Positions 50,430 to 59,725 of a stretch of 64,000 nt of DNA are shown piece after piece. Under the pieces are notes generated by a model that worked only from the letters and a program-made list of their open reading frames with translations, searched no databases and was not told where the DNA came from. The DNA comes from Xylanibacter caecicola (GTDB lineage Bacteria; Bacteroidota; Bacteroidia; Bacteroidales; Bacteroidaceae), in NCBI RefSeq assembly GCF_013166515.1, contig NZ_JABKKJ010000001.1:62001-126000 (forward strand). Reading direction: 5' to 3'. Made by a program: the position numbers and the translations under genes. Positions within the stretch are counted from its first letter, which is position 1; each line of letters begins with the position of its first letter.

Positions 50430-52763
50430 ATGCAACAAAATCTTGTTATAGTGGAGAGCCCCGCAAAGGCGAAGACGATAGAGAAGTTTTTGGGCAAGGA
50501 CTATAAGGTGATGTCAAGTTATGGACACATACGTGACTTGAAGAAAAAGGAGATAAGCATAGACCTTGACAGTCTTGAACCCGACTACGAGATACCCGAG
50601 GAGAAGAAGAAACTGGTGGCAGAACTTAAGAGTTGCGCCGGAAATGCTGCCAAAGTGTGGCTTGCATCCGATGAAGACCGTGAGGGAGAAGCCATTTCAT
50701 GGCACCTTTGCGAGGTGTTGGGACTGGACGAAGAAAAGACAAATCGTATCGTGTTCCACGAGATTACGAAGCCTGCCATACTCGAGGCAATCAACAATCC
50801 GCGCCACTTGAACATGAATCTTGTCAATGCACAGCAGGCGCGCCGCGTGCTCGACAGGCTTGTCGGCTTCAAGTTGTCACCCGTGTTGTGGCGCAAGGTG
50901 AAACCGGCGCTTTCGGCAGGACGTGTTCAGAGCGTGGCCGTAAGGCTCATCGTAGAGCGCGAACGCGAGATACAGGCATTCAAGAGCGAGCCTTACTATC
51001 GCGTGACTGCTGTCTTCGGATATACGGACGAAGACGGGCAGAAGTCGGAAATAAAGGCAGAGCTTGATACAAGATTCAAGACCCACGATGAGGCTTTGTC
51101 ATTTCTCGACAAGTGCCGCAATGCCGGATTTACAATAACCGAGGTTACCAAGAAACCTCTCAAGCGCACTCCCGCGCCTCCGTTCACCACGTCCACGCTT
51201 CAGCAGGAGGCTGCGCGCAAGCTCGGTTTCACGGTGTCACAGACCATGATGGTTGCCCAGCACCTTTATGAAAACGGACGTATAACATACATGCGTACCG
51301 ACAGTGTCAATCTGTCGTCGCTGTGTATAGGGGCAAGCAAGGAAGAGATAACGAAGATGTGGGGCGCCGAGTACAGCCGTACACGCAAGTTTCAGACCCA
51401 CTCGAAAGGTGCACAGGAAGCACACGAGGCAATACGTCCCACATACATGAGCGACATGGAGATAGAGGGGACACAGCAAGAAAAACGACTGTACGACCTT
51501 ATATGGAAACGCACGGCTGCCAGTCAGATGGCAGATGCACAACTCGAAAAGACCACGGTGGTGATAAGTATCGGTGACGGCGGCAAGACTTCGGCAGGCT
51601 CACATGCCGAGAAGTTCGTTGCCACGGGCGAGGTTGTGAAGTTCGACGGATTTCTTAAAGTATACCGCGAGTCGTTTGACGACGATGACGATGGGCGAGA
51701 CGAGACATCCCACGTGCTGCCTCCGGTCAAGACAGGAGAGACTCTTGAGCGCATGGAGATAACAGCAACAGAGCGCTTCAGTCAGGGACCGCTTAGATAT
51801 ACGGAAGCAAGTCTCGTGCACAAACTTGAAGAGTTGGGCATTGGCAGACCTTCCACATACGCACCGACAATAAGCACCATACAGCACAGGGAATATGTGC
51901 AGAAGGGCGACAAGAAGGGCGATGAACGCCAATATACCATAGACCGTCTTGAAGGCGATGACCTTGTACAGTCTGTAAAAGCCGAGATGGCAGGCAGCGA
52001 CAAGGGTAAGCTGTTGCCCACGGATATAGGAATAGTGGTCAACGACTTCCTTATCAAGTACTTCCCCGCTATCATGGACTATAATTTCACGGCAAAGGTG
52101 GAACAGCAGTTCGATACCATTGCCGACGGCAACGAGTCGTGGACGGGAATGCTGAAGAATTTCTATAAGGATTTCGAACCTACCGTGGAGAAGACCATGA
52201 ACAGCCGTGAGGAGCGCAAGGCGGGCGAACGCGAACTGGGCAACGACCCCTCCGACGGCAGACCGGTGTTTGTAAAGATAGGTCGTTTCGGTCCGGTTGT
52301 GCAGATCGGAACAGCCGAAGACAAGGAAAAGCCACGCTTTGCACAACTCCCGTCAGACAAGAGTATGGAGACGATAACTCTTGAAGAGGCTCTCGAATTG
52401 TTCAAACTTCCGCGCACGGTAGGCACCTTTGAAAATCTGCCGGTGGTGATAGGCGCAGGTCGTTTCGGTCCGTATATCATGCACGACAAGAAGTATGTGT
52501 CACTGCCAAAGAACGAGAACCCGCTCACGGTGACGCTTGACAGGGCGGTAGAACTTATCGAGAAGAAGCGTACCGAAGAGACGAGAAGACATCTGAAGGC
52601 GTTTGACGAGGAACCGAAACTTGAGATAATGAACGGTCGATACGGACCTTATATTGCCTACGATGGCAAGAACTATCGTCTGCCGAAGAACATGCACGAC
52701 AGAGCGGGAGAGCTTACGCTTGCCGAATGTATGGATATTGTGAACAATACAAAGAAGAAATAA
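50430..52763 (+). CDS. topA: DNA topoisomerase I
   Basis: 777 residues. Relaxes negative supercoils. The TOPRIM start LVIVESPAKAKTIEKFLG, the D-x-D-x-E region ASDEDREGEAISWH, and the active tyrosine in RITYMRTDS are present. In place of C4 zinc fingers, the C-terminus holds three TopoI_C repeats (KIGRFGPVVQIG, GRFGPYIMHDKKY, GRYGPYIAYDGKN). The start at 50430 fits the family N-terminus and the promoter. It heads a tight run with aroK 4 bp and speA 12 bp apart. Confidence 0.96.
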   Translation: MQQNLVIVESPAKAKTIEKFLGKDYKVMSSYGHIRDLKKKEISIDLDSLEPDYEIPEEKKKLVAELKSCAGNAAKVWLASDEDREGEAISWHLCEVLGLDEEKTNRIVFHEITKPAILEAINNPRHLNMNLVNAQQARRVLDRLVGFKLSPVLWRKVKPALSAGRVQSVAVRLIVEREREIQAFKSEPYYRVTAVFGYTDEDGQKSEIKAELDTRFKTHDEALSFLDKCRNAGFTITEVTKKPLKRTPAPPFTTSTLQQEAARKLGFTVSQTMMVAQHLYENGRITYMRTDSVNLSSLCIGASKEEITKMWGAEYSRTRKFQTHSKGAQEAHEAIRPTYMSDMEIEGTQQEKRLYDLIWKRTAASQMADAQLEKTTVVISIGDGGKTSAGSHAEKFVATGEVVKFDGFLKVYRESFDDDDDGRDETSHVLPPVKTGETLERMEITATERFSQGPLRYTEASLVHKLEELGIGRPSTYAPTISTIQHREYVQKGDKKGDERQYTIDRLEGDDLVQSVKAEMAGSDKGKLLPTDIGIVVNDFLIKYFPAIMDYNFTAKVEQQFDTIADGNESWTGMLKNFYKDFEPTVEKTMNSREERKAGERELGNDPSDGRPVFVKIGRFGPVVQIGTAEDKEKPRFAQLPSDKSMETITLEEALELFKLPRTVGTFENLPVVIGAGRFGPYIMHDKKYVSLPKNENPLTVTLDRAVELIEKKRTEETRRHLKAFDEEPKLEIMNGRYGPYIAYDGKNYRLPKNMHDRAGELTLAECMDIVNNTKKK

Positions 52764-52767
52764 GCCG

Positions 52768-53295
52768 ATGACGAGAATCATCATTGTCGGTTATATGGGA
52801 GCCGGAAAAACCACGGTAGGCAAAGCTCTCGCCAAGGAACTTGGCTTGACATTCTATGACTTGGACTGGTATATAGAGGAACGGATGCGTAAAACCGTCC
52901 CACAAATATTTGCCGAGAAGGGCGAGGAAGGCTTCCGTAAGATTGAGAATGCCATGTTGCACGAGGTGGCGGAGTTTGAGGACATTGTCTTGAGCTGCGG
53001 TGGCGGCACCCCGTGTTTCTTCGACAATATGGAATATCTTAACAGACAGGGAGACACCGTGTATCTTAAGGCAACTCCGGATGTGCTGTACAAGCATCTT
53101 AAAATGGGCAAGACGGAACGACCCTTGCTGAAAAACAAGACGAAGGAAGAAATGTACCGGTTCATAGAAGAACAGCTGGCACAGCGCGAGACGCACTATC
53201 TTGAGGCGAAAAACGTGATAGATGTAAGTCTCATGGACAATTATGAGAAGATAAAGACCTCCGTAGCCCGACTGCGGGAATTGCTTAATATTTAA
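52768..53295 (+). CDS. aroK: shikimate kinase
   Basis: 175 residues. Phosphorylates shikimate at O3 in aromatic amino-acid synthesis. Walker A GYMGAGKTTVGKAL at residues 8-21, then the shikimate-binding FYDLDWYIEER and CGGGTPCF segments and the LID arginine in KTERPLL. It starts 4 bp after topA, which points to cotranscription; the same topA-aroK-speA order is, as I recall, common in Bacteroidales. Confidence 0.95.
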   Translation: MTRIIIVGYMGAGKTTVGKALAKELGLTFYDLDWYIEERMRKTVPQIFAEKGEEGFRKIENAMLHEVAEFEDIVLSCGGGTPCFFDNMEYLNRQGDTVYLKATPDVLYKHLKMGKTERPLLKNKTKEEMYRFIEEQLAQRETHYLEAKNVIDVSLMDNYEKIKTSVARLRELLNI

Positions 53296-53307
53296 ACAAT
53301 CTGCCAC

Positions 53308-55200
53308 ATGAAGAAATGGACTATAGAAGACTCTAAGGAGCTGTATAACATGAACGGGTGGGGCACATCCTACTTCGGAATAAACGAAAAGGGCAATGCC
53401 TACGTTACACCGTGCAAGAGCGACGTGCAGGTGGACATTCGTGAAATAATGGACGAGCTTGCCTTGCGTGACATCACGCCGCCCGTGCTGTTGCGTTTTC
53501 CCGATATCCTGGATAACAGAATTGAGAAAACGTCGAGCTGTTTCAAGCGCGCGGCGGAGGAATATGGCTACAAAGGAGAGAACTTTATCATCTATCCGAT
53601 TAAAGTAAACCAAATGCAGCCGGTGGTGGAGGAAATCATCAGCCATGGCAAGAAGTTCAATTTAGGACTTGAGGCGGGAAGCAAGCCGGAGTTGCATGCT
53701 GTCATTGCCGTTCAGTGTCAGAGCGAGTCGCTCATCATCTGCAATGGTTATAAAGACCAGAACTACATCGAACTGGCGTTGCTTGCACAGAAAATGGGTA
53801 AGCGCATATTCATCGTTGTGGAGAAACTGAACGAGCTTGAGACCATTGCCAAGACCGCGAAGAAGCTTAATGTGCGTCCAAATCTGGGCATAAGAATAAA
53901 ACTTGCTTCGTCTGGAAGCGGCAAGTGGGAAGAGAGCGGAGGCGATGCAAGCAAGTTCGGACTGACAAGTTCGGAACTGCTCACTGCTCTCGAGATACTC
54001 GAAAAGAAAGGCATGAAAGACTGTCTGAGGCTGATACACTTTCATATAGGCAGTCAGATAACGAAGATAAGGCGTATACAGACGGCACTGCGCGAGGCGT
54101 CTCAGTTCTACATACAGCTTCACAAAATGGGTTATAACGTGGATTTTGTAGACTGTGGAGGCGGACTCGGAGTAGATTACGACGGCACGCGGTCGCCCAG
54201 CAGTGAGAGTAGTGTGAACTATTCGATACAGGAATATGTCAACGACTGTATCTACACGTTTGTTGAAGCGTCTGATGCCAACGGCATAGCACACCCCAAT
54301 ATAATAACCGAAAGCGGTCGGTCGCTCACTGCCCATCACTCCGTTTTGGTGATAGACGTGCTTGAAACTGCGTCGTTGCCCGAGATGAACGAGGAGTTCG
54401 AGCCGCAGGAGGGAGCGCACAAACTGGTGAAAGACCTCTATGATATATGGGATAACCTTAGTCAGAGGTCGATGCTCGAGGACTGGCATGATGCCGAACA
54501 GATACGCGAAGAGGCTCTCGACCTGTTCAGCCACGGTATGATAGACCTCCAGACACGTGCCGAGATAGAGCGTATGTATTGGAGCGTGTGCCGCGAGATA
54601 AGCAGTCTTACCCGAACTTTGAAGCATGTTCCTGAAGAGCTTAAGAGCCTTGACAAGCTCTTGGCGGACAAGTATTTTTGCAATTTCTCGCTATTCCAGT
54701 CTCTCCCCGACTCGTGGGCGATAGACCAACTCTTTCCTATCGTGCCGATACAGCGGCTCGACGAGAGACCCACACGCAGCGCAACGCTACAGGACATAAC
54801 GTGCGACAGCGACGGAAAGATAACCAATTTCGTTACCAACCGCAACATCTCGCACATCCTGCCGGTGCATGCACTGCGCAAGAACGAGCCTTATTATATA
54901 GGTGTATTCCTCATCGGGGCATATCAGGAGATACTTGGCGACATGCACAACCTCTTTGGCGACACCAATGCCGTGCATATATCTGTGAACGACGGGCAAT
55001 ATCACATCGACCAGATATTCGACGGTGAGACTGTCGAGGAGGTGCTGGCATACGTGCAGTACGACCCCAAGAAACTGGTGAGACAGCTCGAGCGCTGGGT
55101 TACGAAGAGCGTGAAACAAGGCAAGATATCGCTTGAAGAAGGCAAGGAGTTCCTTTCTAACTATCGCTCGGGGCTTTACGGATATACCTATCTTGAATAA
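53308..55200 (+). CDS. speA: biosynthetic arginine decarboxylase
   Basis: 630 residues, the long fold-III decarboxylase of polyamine synthesis: arginine to agmatine. The PLP lysine lies in IYPIKVNQM, the glycine-rich phosphate loop is CGGGLGVDYDG, and the C-terminal domain with the substrate Cys/Asp region is intact to the end (FLSNYRSGLYGYTYLE). It starts 12 bp after aroK. A hairpin terminator follows at 55298-55336, before argB. Confidence 0.95.
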   Translation: MKKWTIEDSKELYNMNGWGTSYFGINEKGNAYVTPCKSDVQVDIREIMDELALRDITPPVLLRFPDILDNRIEKTSSCFKRAAEEYGYKGENFIIYPIKVNQMQPVVEEIISHGKKFNLGLEAGSKPELHAVIAVQCQSESLIICNGYKDQNYIELALLAQKMGKRIFIVVEKLNELETIAKTAKKLNVRPNLGIRIKLASSGSGKWEESGGDASKFGLTSSELLTALEILEKKGMKDCLRLIHFHIGSQITKIRRIQTALREASQFYIQLHKMGYNVDFVDCGGGLGVDYDGTRSPSSESSVNYSIQEYVNDCIYTFVEASDANGIAHPNIITESGRSLTAHHSVLVIDVLETASLPEMNEEFEPQEGAHKLVKDLYDIWDNLSQRSMLEDWHDAEQIREEALDLFSHGMIDLQTRAEIERMYWSVCREISSLTRTLKHVPEELKSLDKLLADKYFCNFSLFQSLPDSWAIDQLFPIVPIQRLDERPTRSATLQDITCDSDGKITNFVTNRNISHILPVHALRKNEPYYIGVFLIGAYQEILGDMHNLFGDTNAVHISVNDGQYHIDQIFDGETVEEVLAYVQYDPKKLVRQLERWVTKSVKQGKISLEEGKEFLSNYRSGLYGYTYLE

Positions 55201-55297
55201 TCCGGGGAGACGAAGGATACATACGGCAGACTGACAGGCAATTTGTTTATTGCTGACATACGTTCGGTCTGCCGATGGAAAAATACAATTGACAATC

Positions 55298-55336
55298 GGT
55301 CCGTGCCGGTCTGAAAAGGCAGGTACGGACCTTTTT
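55298..55336 (+). terminator. hairpin with T-run between speA and argB
   Basis: GGTCCGTGCC (55298-55307) pairs with GGTACGGACC (55322-55331, one G-T pair) and is followed by five T. It ends only 16 bp before the argB ATG, so it may be a terminator of speA or an attenuator for argB. Confidence 0.75.
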
Positions 55337-55352
55337 CATAAGCAAAAAAGAC

Positions 55353-56123
55353 ATGAGAGAAAAGATTACAGTAGTAAAGGTTGGCGGTGCAGTGGTGGAA
55401 GACGAGGCGAAACTCGCCCGTCTGTTGTGCGGCTTTTGTGACATAGAGGGCAGAAAGGTGCTTGTCCACGGTGGCGGAAGACGCGCCACGCAGGTTGCCG
55501 CACAGCTCGGCATAGAAAGCAAAATGGTTAACGGGCGCCGCATCACCGATGAGCAGATGCTCGGAGTGGTGACGATGGTTTACGGCGGACTTGTCAACAA
55601 GAACATCGTGGCACGTCTTCAGGCGTGCGGTGTCAACGCCTTGGGACTGACAGGTGCCGACATGGACGTGATACGCTCGCACAAACGCCCCGTTAAGGAC
55701 ATCGACTATGGCTTTGTGGGCGATGTGGAGCGCGTTGACGGAGACAAACTCCGAATGCTTGTAGAGAGCGGTGTGACACCCGTTATGGCACCACTTACGC
55801 ACGATGGAAAAGGCACAATGCTCAATACCAATGCCGACACCATTGCCGGAGAGACGGCTAAGGCGCTTGCCGCACACTATGATGTGACGCTTATTTTCTG
55901 TTTCGAGAAGAAAGGGGTGCTTGCCGACCCCGATAATGACAACAGCGTGATAGCAGAGATTACACGTCCCGACTTCGGGCGGTATGTGGCGGACGGCACT
56001 GTTGCGGGTGGCATGATACCAAAGTTGGAGAATGCGTTCGGAGCCATAGATGCCGGCGTGGAGCGCGTGATAATAACCCTTGCCGACGCCATAGACGGCA
56101 AGCACGGAACGGTGATAAGATAA
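55353..56123 (+). CDS. argB: acetylglutamate kinase
   Basis: 256 residues, second step of arginine synthesis, phosphorylating N-acetylglutamate. The ATP-binding start VVKVGGAVVED, VHGGGRRATQVA and the substrate loop FCFEKKGVLADPDND are characteristic of the amino-acid kinase fold. It sits next to speA, which consumes arginine, making joint control plausible. No other arg gene is in the window. Confidence 0.93.
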   Translation: MREKITVVKVGGAVVEDEAKLARLLCGFCDIEGRKVLVHGGGRRATQVAAQLGIESKMVNGRRITDEQMLGVVTMVYGGLVNKNIVARLQACGVNALGLTGADMDVIRSHKRPVKDIDYGFVGDVERVDGDKLRMLVESGVTPVMAPLTHDGKGTMLNTNADTIAGETAKALAAHYDVTLIFCFEKKGVLADPDNDNSVIAEITRPDFGRYVADGTVAGGMIPKLENAFGAIDAGVERVIITLADAIDGKHGTVIR

Positions 56124-56228
56124 GTTGTGCCCGGCGTGGAGATAAGTATTAAACAACGTTAAAAATCGAATTAAAACACTTCCGAGTGTAACTTCCTGCC
56201 TTACGGCTCGTCTATTAAACAGAGACAA

Positions 56229-56744
56229 ATGAACAATATCAGCTTCAGAAACGACATCCTGCCGCTTAAAAACGTGCTTTTCCGTCTCGCCTTGCGTATA
56301 ACGCTGAACCGTGAAGACGCGGAAGACGTGGTGCAGGACACGCTGGTAAAGGTTTGGAACAAACGTGACGACTGGCACGAAATAGACTCCATTGAGGCTT
56401 TCTGCATGACGGTGTGCCGCAATCTGTCGCTCGACAAGGTGAAAAAAGCAAGCCGCAGCACAGGCTCGTTGGAGCAAACGGGAACGGAAGCAGCCGACAG
56501 AACGGGTGCCGACCCGTACGACAGAATAGTGCAGAGGGACCGGTTCGACACGGTGAGACGTCTCATGAATGCCCTTCCCGAAAAACAACGCACCTGCATG
56601 CAGTTGCGCGACTTTGAGGGGAAAAGCTACAAAGACATTGCCGCAGTGATGAATATCACGGAAGAACAGGTGAAAGTCAGTATATTCAGGGCACGTCAGA
56701 CAATCAAACAAAAATACGTTGAAATAGACAAATATGGACTATAA
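56229..56744 (+). CDS. ECF-type sigma factor
   Basis: 171 residues with the sigma-70 region 2 (NREDAEDVVQDTLVKVWNKRDDW) and region 4 (LPEKQRTCMQLRDFEGKSYKDIAAVM) but no regions 1 or 3. It therefore belongs to the extracytoplasmic-function class. It overlaps the next gene, a likely membrane anti-sigma, by 11 bp. No SusC/D genes follow, so it is not the sigma of a glycan-uptake locus; the trigger is unknown. Confidence 0.92.
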   Translation: MNNISFRNDILPLKNVLFRLALRITLNREDAEDVVQDTLVKVWNKRDDWHEIDSIEAFCMTVCRNLSLDKVKKASRSTGSLEQTGTEAADRTGADPYDRIVQRDRFDTVRRLMNALPEKQRTCMQLRDFEGKSYKDIAAVMNITEEQVKVSIFRARQTIKQKYVEIDKYGL

Positions 56745-57204
56745 ATACATCGAACAGTTGCTGGAACGCTATTGGACATGCGAGACATCGCTCGAAGAAG
56801 AGACGATACTGCGCGCGTTTTTCAGTCAGGAAAACATCCCGGCAGAACTGCTCCGCTATAAAGACCTGTTTGTTTACGAGCAGACGGAAAAGACGGATTG
56901 CATTCTCGGCAAAGACTTCGATGAACGTATATTGGAGCAAACCGAAGGACAGGTTCGCGTCAAGGCTAAGACCGTAAGGATGACAACGCGTCTCATGCCG
57001 CTGTTCAAGGCAGCCGCCATGGTGGCACTGGTGCTCACGCTGGGCAACGCCTCGCAACACCTTTTCAACGACGGCACGGCAACAGACGCCCCCGGCACGG
57101 CAGAAATAAGGATGCCCGTGAGTGGCTCGTCGGTGGCGATGAAAGATTCGGTTAAGGTTGACACGATGAAAAAAGCCATGCAGTCGGTGGTAATAATAAA
57201 GTAA
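56734..57204 (+). CDS. small membrane protein, possible anti-sigma factor
   Basis: 156 residues. The N-terminal 80 residues are acidic and helical (YIEQLLERYWTCETSLEEETILRAFF), then a single hydrophobic helix (LFKAAAMVALVLTLGNA, about 90-106), then a short periplasmic tail. The layout, its coupling by overlap to the sigma gene and its size fit a membrane anti-sigma, but no HCC zinc motif or FecR domain is seen. This role is inferred from position. Confidence 0.65.
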   Translation: MDYKYIEQLLERYWTCETSLEEETILRAFFSQENIPAELLRYKDLFVYEQTEKTDCILGKDFDERILEQTEGQVRVKAKTVRMTTRLMPLFKAAAMVALVLTLGNASQHLFNDGTATDAPGTAEIRMPVSGSSVAMKDSVKVDTMKKAMQSVVIIK

Positions 57205-57309
57205 GATAATTTTCAATGCTTTCTCAATAAAAAAACGTTTTGTAAAACACTATGAGACTGTGAAGCCTCAATTCTCTCAAATTTTTAGTAACACTACAAT
57301 GTTATAAAC

Positions 57310-57347
57310 GTCCTGCTCCATATCAAAATGGGGCAGGACTTGTTTTT
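57310..57347 (+). terminator. terminator after the sigma/anti-sigma pair
   Basis: GTCCTGCTCCAT (57310-57321) pairs with ATGGGGCAGGAC (57328-57339), loop ATCAAA, then TTGTTTTT. Confidence 0.85.
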
Positions 57348-57453
57348 ATACCACGCCTTTTTCCGCATAATCCGGTGCTGGTAAGGGCGTATTTTTTACC
57401 TTTAAACAGTTGTTTTTGTAACCTGTTGATAATCAATGTGCTTTATATTACTT

Positions 57454-57541
57454 TTCAAGAGGTGCCCTTTTACAGTCTGAAAGGGCATCTCTTGCAGTGT
57501 AAAAGACCGCCTTTTAGAGCCTGAAAGGTCTCCTTTTGCAT
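57454..57541. repeat. AAAGGTGCCCTTT array, copy G
   Basis: Units CAAGAGGTGCCCTTTT, GAAAGGGCATCTCTTG, AAAAGACCGCCTTTTAG, GAAAGGTCTCCTTTTG. The first pair and the second pair are each near inverse complements. Confidence 0.8.
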
Positions 57542-57608
57542 TAGTGTGGCATAGGGTGGGGATGTGGAGGATGAACGTTGAAAGTTAAAAGAGAATAAAG
57601 CCTGCTTA

Positions 57609-57650
57609 CCGGTAGGGATGTCCCATGGAACATCCAAAACCGCATGGCTT
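57609..57650. repeat. partial palindromic element
   Basis: ACCGGTAGGGATGTCCCATGG and then AACATCC: the left part of the element at 33600-33711, with 'CGCATGGCTT' kept and the right end missing. With copy G, the terminator and the rimP promoter it accounts for the 607-bp gap 57205-57811. Confidence 0.75.
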
Positions 57651-57719
57651 GCGTTATTAAATAATGTATGGGGAGAAACCGCATAATCTTCTTTTTTATA
57701 TAAAATAAGGCGGAAATAC

Positions 57720-57750
57720 TTGTGCGCATGCGAAATAATTAGTAATTTTG
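57720..57750 (+). promoter_or_regulatory. Promoter of rimP-nusA-infB
   Basis: TTG at 57720-57722, 20-bp spacer, TAATTTTG at 57743-57750. Confidence 0.78.
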
Positions 57751-57763
57751 CAGCGTTCAGTGG

Positions 57764-57800
57764 AATGAGGGGCTTGCAAAAGCTCCTCATTTTCATTTTA
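57764..57800 (+). terminator. hairpin in the rimP leader, possible attenuator
   Basis: AATGAGGGGCTT (57764-57775) and AAGCTCCTCATT (57780-57791) form a 12-bp stem with a GCAA tetraloop (GNRA class), followed by TTCATTTT. It lies between the promoter and the ATG at 57812. Confidence 0.7.
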
Positions 57801-57811
57801 AAAACATTAGT

Positions 57812-58279
57812 ATGATAAATAAAAGCGTAGTTGAAGACTTAGTTAATCGGTGGCTTGAGGGAAAGGATTACTTCCTTGTTGACGTAGAGATAAGTCCGGC
57901 GGACAAGATTGTCGTGGAGATAGACCATGCCGATGGTGTGTGGATAGAAGACTGTGTACAGTTGAGCCGGTTCATAGAAGAAAACCTCAGTCGTGATGAA
58001 GAAGATTACGAACTTGAGGTCGGCAGCGCCGGTTTGGGGCAGCCTTTCAAGGTTCCGCAGCAGTATGTCAATTTCATAGGCAAGGACGTGGAGGTGCTTA
58101 CTGCCGACGGCAAGAAACTGAGAGGTGTGCTTAAAGTGGTGGACGGCAGAGACTTCACGGTGACGGTGGAGGAAAAGATAAAGCCCGAAGGCAAGAAACG
58201 CCCCGTGCTGACACCGGTAGACAAGTCTTTCAATATGGACGAAGTGAAATATACAAAATACCTAATAAGTTTCAAATAA
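57812..58279 (+). CDS. rimP: ribosome maturation factor RimP
   Basis: 155 residues, the usual size. Acts in 30S subunit maturation. The N-terminal alpha-beta domain includes LEVGSAGLGQPFKVPQQYVNFIGKDVEV, matching the conserved RimP segment, and the C-terminal SH3-like domain follows. It heads the transcript with nusA 3 bp downstream. Confidence 0.93.
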   Translation: MINKSVVEDLVNRWLEGKDYFLVDVEISPADKIVVEIDHADGVWIEDCVQLSRFIEENLSRDEEDYELEVGSAGLGQPFKVPQQYVNFIGKDVEVLTADGKKLRGVLKVVDGRDFTVTVEEKIKPEGKKRPVLTPVDKSFNMDEVKYTKYLISFK

Positions 58280-58282
58280 GCT

Positions 58283-59545
58283 ATGGCAGCAAGAAGAAAA
58301 GATGAAGAGACCATAAGCATGGTCGACACTTTCAGAGAGTTTAAGGAAACCAAGAATATTGACCGCACCACACTTATGAGCGTTCTGGAAGAGAGCTTCC
58401 GCAACGTCATAGCGAAGATATTCGGCAGCGACGAGAATTTCGATGTCATCGTAAACCCCGACAAGGGCGACTTTGAAATATATCGCAATCGTATCGTTGT
58501 GGCAGACGGCGAGGTGAAAGACGAAAATAAGGAGATTGCGCTTACTGCCGCACAGAAGATAGAACCCGACTATGAGGTGGGCGAGGAAGTGAGCGAACCG
58601 GTTAACTTTGCACAATTCGGTCGTCGCGCCATATTGAACCTGCGCCAGACACTTGCTTCGAAGATACTCGAACTTGAACACGACAGTCTTTACAACAAGT
58701 ACAAGGACCGTGTGGGACAGGTTATTGCCGGCGAGGTATATCAAGTGTGGAAGCGTGAGGTTCTGCTCGTAGACGATGAGAACAACGAACTTATCCTCCC
58801 GAAGTCGGAGCAGATACCGTCCGATCAGTATCACAAGGGCGAGACCGTGCGTGCCGTAATACTTCGTGTTGACAACGAGAACAACAATCCCAAGATAATA
58901 TTGAGCCGCACCAGCACCATGTTCCTTGAGAGACTGCTCGAGGCTGAGGTGCCCGAGATAGCCGACGGACTGATAACCGTAAAGCGTATTGCCCGAATGC
59001 CGGGAGAAAGAGCCAAGATTGCCGTAGAGAGCTACGACGACCGCATAGACCCTGTCGGAGCATGCGTGGGCGTTAAGGGAAGCCGTGTTCACGGTATCGT
59101 GCGTGAACTTGGTAATGAGAATATAGACGTGATAAACTATACCGCGAATATCAAGCTCTTTATACAGCGTGCCCTCAGTCCGGCAAAGATTTCGAGTATA
59201 ACCGTAGACGAGGAGAACCACAAGGCGGAGGTGTTCCTTCGCCCCGAGGAAGTTTCGCTTGCCATAGGTCGCGGCGGTCTTAACATAAAACTGGCGAGCA
59301 TGCTTACCGAGTTCACCATAGACGTGTTCCGTGAAGTAGACGAAAACGAGGCAGACGAGGATATCTACCTTGACGAGTTCTCGGACGAGATAGACCAGTG
59401 GATACTCGATGCCATAAAGAGCATAGGTCTTGACACGGCAAAGGCTGTGATAAACGCTCCGCGCGAAATGCTTGTTGAAAAAGCCGACCTTGAAGAAGAG
59501 ACCGTTGACAATGTATTGAGGATACTGAAAGCGGAATTCGAATAA
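58283..59545 (+). CDS. nusA: transcription termination/antitermination factor NusA
   Basis: 420 residues. N-terminal RNAP-binding domain (1-125), S1 domain (GQVIAGEVYQVWKREVLLVDDENNELILP), then KH1 and KH2 (GACVGVKGSRVHGIVRELGNENIDVI; LAIGRGGLNIKLASMLTEFTI). The E. coli C-terminal acidic repeats are largely missing, as expected outside gamma-proteobacteria; a short acidic segment (DENEADEDIYLDEF) and helical end remain. It starts 3 bp after rimP. Confidence 0.95.
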   Translation: MAARRKDEETISMVDTFREFKETKNIDRTTLMSVLEESFRNVIAKIFGSDENFDVIVNPDKGDFEIYRNRIVVADGEVKDENKEIALTAAQKIEPDYEVGEEVSEPVNFAQFGRRAILNLRQTLASKILELEHDSLYNKYKDRVGQVIAGEVYQVWKREVLLVDDENNELILPKSEQIPSDQYHKGETVRAVILRVDNENNNPKIILSRTSTMFLERLLEAEVPEIADGLITVKRIARMPGERAKIAVESYDDRIDPVGACVGVKGSRVHGIVRELGNENIDVINYTANIKLFIQRALSPAKISSITVDEENHKAEVFLRPEEVSLAIGRGGLNIKLASMLTEFTIDVFREVDENEADEDIYLDEFSDEIDQWILDAIKSIGLDTAKAVINAPREMLVEKADLEEETVDNVLRILKAEFE

Positions 59546-59715
59546 AATGAAGAATGAGGAATGAAGAATGAAGAATAAAGGCGGCATGATGTTCGCCGCT
59601 TCATCTCAAGTTCTGTTCTTCTGTATAAATAATAACATAAAAGTAAAAACGAAGATATGCGGATGAAAGTATGTTGATGTGAAATTCTTCATTTTTCATT
59701 TTTCATTCTTCATTA
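59546..59715. repeat. AATGAAGAATGA tracts between nusA and infB
   Basis: 'GAATGAGGAATGAAGAATGA' follows the nusA stop, and inverse 'TTCATTTTTCATTCTTCATT' precedes infB at 59688-59715. The two can pair over the 170-bp gap. Confidence 0.75.
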
Positions 59716-59725
59716 AATAAAGCAG

